Positions 57,716 to 64,000 of a DNA stretch of 64,000 nt are shown piece by piece. Position numbers and translations under genes: made by a program. The stretch spans positions 4,501,001-4,565,000 of the forward strand of contig NZ_CP146077.1 in NCBI RefSeq assembly GCF_037023725.1, given 5' to 3'. Positions within the stretch are counted from its first letter, which is position 1. Every line of letters begins with the position of its first letter. Under the pieces are notes generated by a model. That model ran no database searches. It saw nothing but the letters and a program-made list of their open reading frames with translations, and was not told the DNA's origin. This DNA is from Pseudomonas bubulae (GTDB taxonomy: Bacteria > Pseudomonadota > Gammaproteobacteria > Pseudomonadales > Pseudomonadaceae).

Positions 57716-57742
57716 TTGTGCCGATCCCCCCCTCTATATACT
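57716..57742 (+). promoter_or_regulatory. Likely sigma-70 promoter of nadB
   Basis: TTGTGC, 15-base spacer and a good -10 TATACT at 57737, giving a short leader to the ATG at 57782. The rest of the 524-base algU-nadB gap has no supported gene. Confidence 0.5.
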
Positions 57743-57781
57743 AGAGATACCAGAGGGCGTTTTTTTGCGGATGTGAGAAGA

Positions 57782-59398
57782 ATGAGCCAACATTTTCAAC
57801 ATGATGTGCTGGTGATTGGCAGCGGCGCTGCCGGCTTGAGCCTTGCGCTCACGTTACCCAGCCATATGCGTATTGCAGTGCTGAGCAAAGGCGATCTGGC
57901 CAATGGTTCGACGTTCTGGGCCCAGGGCGGTGTCGCCGCTGTCCTGGATGACACCGACACGGTGCAGTCCCACGTCGAAGACACCCTCAATGCCGGTGGC
58001 GGGCTGTGCCACGAAGACGCGGTACGCTTTACCGTCGAGCACAGCCGCGAAGCCATCCAGTGGCTGATCGATCAGGGCGTACCCTTCACCCGCGATGACA
58101 GCATCGACCCGGAGCAACAGGGCTTTGAGTTCCACCTCACCCGAGAAGGCGGGCACAGCCACCGGCGCATCATCCATGCGGCCGACGCCACCGGCGCGGC
58201 GATTTTCAAGACATTGCTCGAACAGGCCCGCCAGCGCCCCAATATCGAACTGCTCGAACAGCGCGTTGCCGTCGATCTGATTACCGAACGCCGCCTGGGC
58301 CTGGAAGGTGATCGCTGCCTCGGTGCCTATGTGCTGGATCGTGCCACGGGTGAAGTCGACACCTTTGGCTCGCGCTTCACCATTCTGGCAACCGGTGGCG
58401 CAGCCAAGGTGTACCTCTATACCAGCAACCCGGACGGTGCCTGCGGTGATGGCATTGCCATGGCCTGGCGCTCGGGTTGCCGGGTGGCCAACCTGGAGTT
58501 CAACCAGTTCCACCCCACCTGCCTTTATCACCCGCAAGCCAAGAGCTTTTTAATCACTGAAGCCCTGCGGGGCGAAGGCGCGCACCTCAAGCTGCCCAAC
58601 GGCGAGCGTTTCATGCATCGCTTCGACCCGCGGGGCGAACTGGCCCCGCGGGATATCGTCGCCCGGGCCATCGACCATGAAATGAAGCGTCTGGGCATCG
58701 ATTGTGTGTACCTGGATATCAGCCATGAGCCCGATAGCTTTATCAAGGCCCACTTCCCGACTGTATATGAGCGCTGCCTGGCATTTGGTATCGACATCAC
58801 TCAACAGGCCATCCCGGTAGTACCTGCGGCGCATTACACCTGCGGCGGCGTGATGGTCGACGAACATGGCCACACCGATGTGCCGGGCCTGTACGCCATC
58901 GGCGAAACCAGCTTCACCGGCCTGCATGGTGCCAACCGCATGGCCAGCAACTCGCTGCTCGAGTGCTTTGTGTACGCCAAGTCGGCAGCGGCAGACATCC
59001 TTGCCCAGTCGCCCGAAATCGCCGCCCCCGTCGCACTGCCGAGTTGGGATGCCAGCCAGGTGACCGACTCCGATGAAGACGTAATCATCGCCCACAACTG
59101 GGATGAGCTACGGCGCTTTATGTGGGACTACGTGGGCATCGTGCGCACCAACAAGCGCCTGCAGCGGGCCCAGCACCGGGTGCGCCTGCTGCTGGATGAA
59201 ATTGACGAGTTCTACAGCAACTACAAGGTCAGCCGTGACCTGATCGAGTTGCGCAACCTGGCGCAGGTGGCCGAGTTGATGATCCGCAGTGCCATGACCC
59301 GCAAGGAGTCGCGCGGCCTGCACTACACCCTCGACTACCCGCACATGCTGCCCGAAGCGCTGGACACTATTCTGGTGCCAGCCACCTACGCCGACTGA
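57782..59398 (+). CDS. nadB: L-aspartate oxidase
   Basis: 538 residues from the ATG at 57782, matching the family N-terminus; oxidises aspartate to iminoaspartate in NAD synthesis. FAD loop [14 protein letters not shown] (11-24), [32 protein letters not shown] and [20 protein letters not shown] (C-terminal FAD contact). Its end overlaps the convergent ygfX by 32 bases. Confidence 0.96.
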   Translation: MSQHFQHDVLVIGSGAAGLSLALTLPSHMRIAVLSKGDLANGSTFWAQGGVAAVLDDTDTVQSHVEDTLNAGGGLCHEDAVRFTVEHSREAIQWLIDQGVPFTRDDSIDPEQQGFEFHLTREGGHSHRRIIHAADATGAAIFKTLLEQARQRPNIELLEQRVAVDLITERRLGLEGDRCLGAYVLDRATGEVDTFGSRFTILATGGAAKVYLYTSNPDGACGDGIAMAWRSGCRVANLEFNQFHPTCLYHPQAKSFLITEALRGEGAHLKLPNGERFMHRFDPRGELAPRDIVARAIDHEMKRLGIDCVYLDISHEPDSFIKAHFPTVYERCLAFGIDITQQAIPVVPAAHYTCGGVMVDEHGHTDVPGLYAIGETSFTGLHGANRMASNSLLECFVYAKSAAADILAQSPEIAAPVALPSWDASQVTDSDEDVIIAHNWDELRRFMWDYVGIVRTNKRLQRAQHRVRLLLDEIDEFYSNYKVSRDLIELRNLAQVAELMIRSAMTRKESRGLHYTLDYPHMLPEALDTILVPATYAD

Positions 59399-59819
59399 AC
59401 TTCAGTCGCACGCGCAGGCGCCGGTGCTGATCCGGTGCCAGCGCGGCGGCCGGAATGCACACCGCACGCACCCGCCGCTCACCCAGCAAGCGAAAGCGCA
59501 CCACTACCACCAGGGGTAGCGCCAGGCTGTCACGGCGCAGTTGCACGGCCTGCCAGCCTTGGTCACGACTCCACAACTGCCAGCCATCAACATCATGACG
59601 CAACCGGGTAATGGCACTGCCATGGGTCAGGCGGATATGCCTTGGCAACACCCAGGCCCCGTGAGCCAGACACAGCAATGCGCCGAGCAGGTGTGCCCAG
59701 GCAGGGATTGAAAGAAGGCAAATAGATATCAGCGCCAGCGACTGGGCTGCAAGATACGCCGCCAGCAATTGCCCCGAGGCATGCCAGCGGCATTCAAAAT
59801 AATTACTTGGGCTGGACAC
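59367..59819 (-). CDS. YgfX-like membrane protein
   Basis: 150 residues; two membrane helices (about 17-55) then a basic, partly beta soluble tail. Its start overlaps the sdhE end by 17 bases, as ygfX does in Enterobacteria (CptA/YgfX). There the pair was once described as toxin-antitoxin; the SdhE half is now known as a flavinylation factor. Role here unknown. Confidence 0.8.
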   Translation of the reverse strand: MSSPSNYFECRWHASGQLLAAYLAAQSLALISICLLSIPAWAHLLGALLCLAHGAWVLPRHIRLTHGSAITRLRHDVDGWQLWSRDQGWQAVQLRRDSLALPLVVVVRFRLLGERRVRAVCIPAAALAPDQHRRLRVRLKFSRRRWLAPE

Positions 59820-60057
59820 GGTCCAGAATCATCCGGACCATGCGCTGCAGCTCAGGGTCCTCGGACTCGCTGCGCTCCATAAACCAGCCAAACATGTCCT
59901 GGTCTTCGCACTCCAGCAGCTTGCGATAGCATTCGCGGTCTACGTCATTAAGGGTGGCGTACACCTCCTTGACGAAAGGCACCAGCAACACGTCAAGTTC
60001 AAGCATGCCGCGGCGGCTGTGCCAGTAGAGACGATTGAGTTCAACATCTTCGACCAT
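59803..60057 (-). CDS. sdhE: Succinate dehydrogenase flavinylation factor SdhE
   Basis: 84 residues with the conserved RGMLELD motif (RGxxE) at 15-21 and the [21 protein letters not shown] core. Promotes covalent FAD attachment to SdhA. Translationally coupled to ygfX. Confidence 0.92.
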   Translation of the reverse strand: MVEDVELNRLYWHSRRGMLELDVLLVPFVKEVYATLNDVDRECYRKLLECEDQDMFGWFMERSESEDPELQRMVRMILDRVQPK

Positions 60058-60205
60058 GGAGCGCTCCTCAAATAGAACGCAAGTATACAGGCCGATCCGT
60101 CATAGAACAGTCGGCTTTGGTCGGCCCCGTCCATCCTTTGCGAACTACCCATTTGCAGGGCGCACCTCTATGATGTGTTCCAGACTTATTCAACTGCGAT
60201 GACCC

Positions 60206-61150
60206 ATGGCCGACTCTGCTTTTTTTTGCACCCTGAACCACGAAGGCATCCTTGCTGTGATCGGCAACGACGCCAGCAAGTTTCTGCAAGGGCAGCTGAC
60301 CTGCAACCTCAACTATTTGAGTGAAACCCGCTCAAGCCTTGGCGCCCGCTGCACGCAAAAAGGCCGTATGCAGTCGAGCTTTCGCATCGTGCTGCAAGAC
60401 AACGGCTGCCTGCTGGCAATGGCGCGCGAACTGGTTGAACCGCAGTTGGCGGACCTGAAAAAGTACGCGGTGTTCTCCAAGTCCAAACTGACCGATGACA
60501 GTGCCAACTGGGTACGCTTTGGCCTGGTAAATGCCGACTCGGTGCTGCAAAGCCTGGGCCTGGACCTGCCAGCTGAAACTGACAGCGTTGCCCGCGCCAG
60601 CGACCTGATCGCCATTCGCGCTTCTGAAGGCCGCGCGGAACTCTGGGCCCCTGTCGAACAGACTGAAAGCCTCGTTCAGCACCTCAAGGCACAGCTGCCC
60701 GAGGCCGACCTCAACCAATGGCTGCTGGGCCAGGTTCGCGCCGGTATTGGCCAGGTCATGGCCCAAACCCGTGAGTTGTTCATTCCGCAAATGATCAACC
60801 TGCAGGCCGTAGGCGGTGTCAGCTTCAAAAAAGGCTGCTACACCGGCCAGGAAATCGTTGCGCGCATGCAATACCTGGGCAAACTCAAACGCCACCTCTA
60901 CCGCCTGTCCCTTGAGGCGGGGCATGCTGCGCCCGCCCCCGGCACGCCGCTGTTTACCCCGTCCCACGCCAGTTCCGTGGGCGAAGTGGTACTGGCCGCT
61001 AACGCCGAAAACGGTGTTGAGCTGCTAGCCGTGCTGACCAGCGATGCTGCGCAAGCCGGAGATATTCACTTGGGTGACCTGCAAGGCCCTGGCCTTTCAC
61101 TGCTTGAGCTGCCGTATCAACTGGACCGCGATCGCGAAATCCAGCGTTGA
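60206..61150 (+). CDS. ygfZ: Folate-binding Fe-S maturation protein YgfZ
   Basis: 314 residues of the GcvT-like fold; helps repair or maturation of some Fe-S enzymes. Signature KKGCYTGQEIVARMQYLGKL with the key Cys at about 211, and FLQGQLTCNLNYL near the start. Divergent from sdhE. Confidence 0.92.
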   Translation: MADSAFFCTLNHEGILAVIGNDASKFLQGQLTCNLNYLSETRSSLGARCTQKGRMQSSFRIVLQDNGCLLAMARELVEPQLADLKKYAVFSKSKLTDDSANWVRFGLVNADSVLQSLGLDLPAETDSVARASDLIAIRASEGRAELWAPVEQTESLVQHLKAQLPEADLNQWLLGQVRAGIGQVMAQTRELFIPQMINLQAVGGVSFKKGCYTGQEIVARMQYLGKLKRHLYRLSLEAGHAAPAPGTPLFTPSHASSVGEVVLAANAENGVELLAVLTSDAAQAGDIHLGDLQGPGLSLLELPYQLDRDREIQR

Positions 61151-61182
61151 TTGCCACACATTGAAATGCAGTACCTAGAGAA

Positions 61183-61986
61183 ATGAGCATGCTGGCGCAC
61201 AGAGTCCAAATGGACTTGCTTAAGGCCATTGATAGAGATGACCTGGTTCTACCCACACTACCGGAAGTAGCGTTAAACATTCGCAAGGCCGCGGAAAACC
61301 CTGAAATCAGCGTCAGTAACTTGAGCAAGGTCATAGGTCGTGACACCGCGCTGTCAGCCCGACTGATCAAAGTGGTCAACAGCCCGATGTTGCGTGCCAC
61401 CCGTGAGGTGACTGACCTGCACACGGCCATCACCCGCCTGGGTGTTAACTACAGCAGCAATCTGGCGATCGGGCTGGTGATGGAGCAGATTTTCCATGCC
61501 CGCTCCGAGGTGGTCGAGCAGAAAATGCGCGATGTATGGCGCCAGAGCCTGGAAGTGGCCGGCATCTGCTACACCCTGTGCCGCCGTCATACCTTGCTCA
61601 AGCCTGACCAGGCGGCACTGGGCGGCCTGGTGCACCAGATCGGCGTCTTGCCCATCCTGACCTACGCCGAAGAGCACAACGAACTGCTTTCCGATCCGGT
61701 TTCGCTTAACCACGTCATCGACAGCATTCACCCGCTGATTGGTGACAAGCTGCTGGCAGGCTGGGAGTTTCCGGAAATGCTGCTAAAGATTCCCGGGCAG
61801 TATCAGGATTTTTCCCGACAAACCAAAGCCATCGACTACATCGATCTGGTGCAAATCGCTACCGTGTTTATGGGGCAAGACATGGAAGCACTGGTCGCCC
61901 TGCCCGCGCTCAAGAAGTTGAAGGTGCAAGCTGATGACCTGAAGTTTCAGGAGCAACTGCACGAAGCGCGCTGGATGCTTATCTGA
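61183..61986 (+). CDS. HDOD-domain protein
   Basis: 267 residues with an HDOD fold from about 15 to 215 (LPTLPEVALNIRKAAENPEI, LSKVIGRDTALSARLIKVVN, then GGLVHQIGVLPILTYAEEHN). HDOD lacks full HD catalytic residues and acts in signalling. No output domain is fused. Thirty-two bases after ygfZ. Confidence 0.88.
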   Translation: MSMLAHRVQMDLLKAIDRDDLVLPTLPEVALNIRKAAENPEISVSNLSKVIGRDTALSARLIKVVNSPMLRATREVTDLHTAITRLGVNYSSNLAIGLVMEQIFHARSEVVEQKMRDVWRQSLEVAGICYTLCRRHTLLKPDQAALGGLVHQIGVLPILTYAEEHNELLSDPVSLNHVIDSIHPLIGDKLLAGWEFPEMLLKIPGQYQDFSRQTKAIDYIDLVQIATVFMGQDMEALVALPALKKLKVQADDLKFQEQLHEARWMLI

Positions 61987-61997
61987 ACCTCTGAATC

Positions 61998-62084
61998 TGT
62001 GGGAGCGGGCTTGCTCGCGATGCAGACGACGCGGTCTGTCAGTTACACCGAATCGATTCAATCGCGGGCAAGCCCGCTCCCACA
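61998..62084. repeat. REP pair
   Basis: TGTGGGAGCGGGCTTGCTCGCGATG and complement with about 40 bases between, between the HDOD gene and the convergent kinase gene. Confidence 0.9.
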
Positions 62085-62139
62085 GGGGATTTGACGCCGG
62101 GTCGACTGGCCAGGGTATTTATCCATCCATGTCACAGGG

Positions 62140-63534
62140 CTAGCGCCCATTGGCCGGCACAAAACTCACCCGCACTTTCAACCCGCCCTGCACGCCATCA
62201 TGCAAACTGATATGGGCAAGGTGGGCGCGACAGATTTCACCCACAATCGCCAGCCCCAGCCCCGACCCGGCCACCTGCTGATTACGTCGATAGAAGCGTT
62301 CAAATACCCGTTCGCGATCTTCATGGGGAATGCCCGGACCATCATCTTCGACTTCCAGCACGGCAGGCGCTGTCACGCGCAAAATCACATTGCCACCCAC
62401 CGGTGTGTGAGCCATGGCGTTGTCCACCAGATTGCTCAGCAGTTCATGCAGCAACGTAGGCTCACCGTATAGCCAGACCGGCTGGTCGGCCTCAAGCGCC
62501 AGGGCAAACCCGCGGGCATGGGCCAGTGGCGCCATGGCCATGCCCAGCTCACGGGCCAACTGACTCAGGTCGAGCAACTGCGCACCGCCTTCGGCAATAG
62601 CCCGGGCGCCGTTTTCGATGCGCGCCAGCGACAGCAACTGATTGGCCAAATGGGTCAACCGGTCCGTACCCTGGGCCGCTTGCTCAAGGGTATGGCGCAA
62701 GGTCTGCGGTTCCTTTGCACGCAAGCCCAATTCAAGCTGGGCCTTGAGGACTGCCAGAGGTGTGCGCAACTCATGGGCAGCGTCAGCAATAAACTGCGCC
62801 TGACGAGCGAACTGCCCACGCAAACGCTCGGTAAAATGATTGAGTGCCTGCACCAATGGCCGTAGTTCTCGCTGCACCGACACCAGCGGCAAGGGTCGCA
62901 GATCATCCATCTCGCGCTCCTCCACGGCGCTGCGCAAACGCTCCAGCGGGCGCAGTGCGGCGCTTACGGCAAACCACACCACCAGTAATGCCCCCAACCC
63001 CAGCATGCCCAGGCGCAGCAAGGTGTCCGCCATCAAGCTACGGGCCATGGCCACCCGTGCTTCGTCGGTCTCGGCCACACGAATTTCCGCCATGCCGTTC
63101 ATGCTGGGTTCGCTCACAGCCTTGAGCAAACTCACAACGCGCACGTTCTGGCCGAGATAAGTGCCATCATAAAAACGCGCCAACGCCGGATAATCATCGG
63201 TCCGCGGCGTGCCAGCTGGCGGCGCGGGCAGATTTTCATAACCGGAAATCAGCTTCTGATGAATATCATTGACCTGGTAGTAGATTCGCCCGGCGCTGTC
63301 GTAGGCAAAGGTATCAAGGGCAACGTAGGGCACATCCGCACTCAGGCTGCCATCACGCTGCGAGAGCCCGGCGGCAATGGTTCGTGCCGATGCCAGCAGG
63401 GTTCGGTCATACGCCGTATCGGCGGCCTCGCGACCGTTGAAGTAAGCGCTCAAGCTGCTCGCCAGCATCAACACAACCAGCAACAGCGTAAGGTGCCACA
63501 ACAGGCTCCAGCGCAAGCTGTCGAGCTTAAACAT
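62140..63534 (-). CDS. tctE: Sensor histidine kinase, TctE-like
   Basis: 464 residues: helix 1 (about 9-28), periplasmic 2CSK_N-type sensor, helix 2 (about 172-192), short HAMP, HisKA ADAAHELRTPLAVLKAQLE, and HATPase boxes LLSNLVDNAMAHTPVGG, DDGPGIPHEDRERVFERFY and GSGLGLAIVGE. The position after nadB/HDOD matches PA0757, the TctE sensor of tricarboxylate uptake; the substrate is by analogy. Confidence 0.8.
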   Translation of the reverse strand: MFKLDSLRWSLLWHLTLLLVVLMLASSLSAYFNGREAADTAYDRTLLASARTIAAGLSQRDGSLSADVPYVALDTFAYDSAGRIYYQVNDIHQKLISGYENLPAPPAGTPRTDDYPALARFYDGTYLGQNVRVVSLLKAVSEPSMNGMAEIRVAETDEARVAMARSLMADTLLRLGMLGLGALLVVWFAVSAALRPLERLRSAVEEREMDDLRPLPLVSVQRELRPLVQALNHFTERLRGQFARQAQFIADAAHELRTPLAVLKAQLELGLRAKEPQTLRHTLEQAAQGTDRLTHLANQLLSLARIENGARAIAEGGAQLLDLSQLARELGMAMAPLAHARGFALALEADQPVWLYGEPTLLHELLSNLVDNAMAHTPVGGNVILRVTAPAVLEVEDDGPGIPHEDRERVFERFYRRNQQVAGSGLGLAIVGEICRAHLAHISLHDGVQGGLKVRVSFVPANGR

Positions 63535-64000
63535 CGCGGCCTTCCAGCAAATACCCCAGGCCCCTGAACGTCACGATCGCCACTGCCTGGCCGTCGAGTT
63601 TTTTACGCAGTCGGTGAATGTAAATCTCGATGGCGTCCGGGCTTGCCTCCTCATCCAGACCAAACACCTGAGCGGCCAGTTGCTCCTTGCTCATGACCCT
63701 GCCAGGGCGCGCTATCAGCGCTTCCAGTACCGCCTGCTCGCGGGAGGTCAGCACCAGCAGCTCATCACCAAGGGTGAAGCGCCGGGTTCCGAGGTCGTAC
63801 ACCAGGGCGCCGCATTGCTGCAGCCGCTCACCACCCAGCACACTGCGCCGCAGCAGCGCCTTGACCCGGGCTTCCAGCTCCGTCAGCTCAAATGGCTTGG
63901 CCAGGTAATCATCGGCCCCCAGGTTAAGCCCGTGAACCCGGTCCTTGACGTCACTGCGCGCAGTCAACATCAACACCGGCAAGGTTTTGCCACGGCCTCG
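63527..64000 (-). CDS. tctD: OmpR-family response regulator, TctD-like (5' end outside window)
   Basis: The last 157 residues: receiver end with LPVLMLTARSDVKDRVHGLN and Lys in DDYLAKPFELTELEARVKAL, then a winged-helix output domain ending IVTFRGLGYLLEG. The frame is open to base 64000. It overlaps the kinase start by 8 bases. Confidence 0.85.
   Translation of the reverse strand, partial: RGRGKTLPVLMLTARSDVKDRVHGLNLGADDYLAKPFELTELEARVKALLRRSVLGGERLQQCGALVYDLGTRRFTLGDELLVLTSREQAVLEALIARPGRVMSKEQLAAQVFGLDEEASPDAIEIYIHRLRKKLDGQAVAIVTFRGLGYLLEGRDV

Noticed and set aside
59367..60057. The sdhE-ygfX pair as a toxin-antitoxin system
   Set aside because: This was an early interpretation of the homologous E. 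coli pair; the RGxxE protein is a flavinylation factor, so I keep the metabolic reading.

Overview
The window is ordinary core chromosome of a Pseudomonas, most likely from the fluorescens/putida lineage. The evidence is gene content and order: an Entner-Doudoroff and glucose-uptake cluster around hexR, gtsABCD, gltR/gtrS, glk, edd and gapA; arcDABC; gcvHP-sdaA-gcvT beside a GcsR-type activator; and algU-mucA-mucB-mucD. GC-rich codon use and many GTGGGAGCGGGCTTGCTCGCGA-type REP hairpins at gene ends agree with this. I see no prophage, insertion sequence, CRISPR array, rRNA or tRNA.

Layout. 1-5000: the 3' end of a LacI-family regulator (probably gntR), a soluble double-PAS chemoreceptor resembling BdlA, a 38-residue Lys-rich protein too short for most gene callers, a GNAT acetyltransferase, a peptide deformylase, a YihY-type membrane protein and a small unknown protein. 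5000-12750: fatty-acid and PHA genes (fadD1, fadD2, a monoacylglycerol-lipase-like hydrolase, phaJ4), then a PA2169-family protein, a DUF3820 protein and a class V aminotransferase. 12800-31150: glucose catabolism, comprising eda-pgl-zwf divergent from hexR, a hexose-6-phosphate mutarotase, porin oprB, ABC transporter gtsABCD, an AP2-like unknown, gtrS/gltR, glk, edd, gapA and mgsA. HexR-type operators (TTGT-N7-ACAA) lie at zwf, edd and gapA.

31250-36750: a Fur-boxed heme-uptake locus (FecI-type sigma, FecR-type regulator, TonB-dependent receptor with an STN domain, heme oxygenase, DUF454 protein). 36900-44100: the arginine deiminase operon arcD-arcA-arcB-arcC with a second, divergent arcD paralogue and a DUF5064 gene. 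44250-52160: the sigma-54 activator gcsR and its likely target operon gcvH-gcvP-sdaA-gcvT; three 18-bp activator boxes and a textbook -24/-12 promoter lie in front of gcvH. 52160-57300: a cold-shock gene with a long structured leader, an RDD membrane protein and, on the minus strand, algU-mucA-mucB-mucD, with two AlgU-type promoters upstream of algU. 57700-64000: nadB, sdhE/ygfX, ygfZ, an HDOD gene and a TctE/TctD-type two-component pair cut by the window end.

The genes form a coherent metabolic picture. Glucose crosses OprB and GtsABCD, is phosphorylated by Glk, oxidised by Zwf and Pgl, and cleaved by Edd and Eda. GapA takes the triose onward, and MgsA offers a phosphate-releasing bypass at the dihydroxyacetone-phosphate level. 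HexR ties zwf, edd and gapA together. I did not find a clearly undescribed multi-gene system. The best novelty candidates are the 38-aa protein at 1993-2109, the AP2-like protein inside the glucose locus, the duplicated arcD, and the dense regulatory and RNA structures in the intergenic regions.
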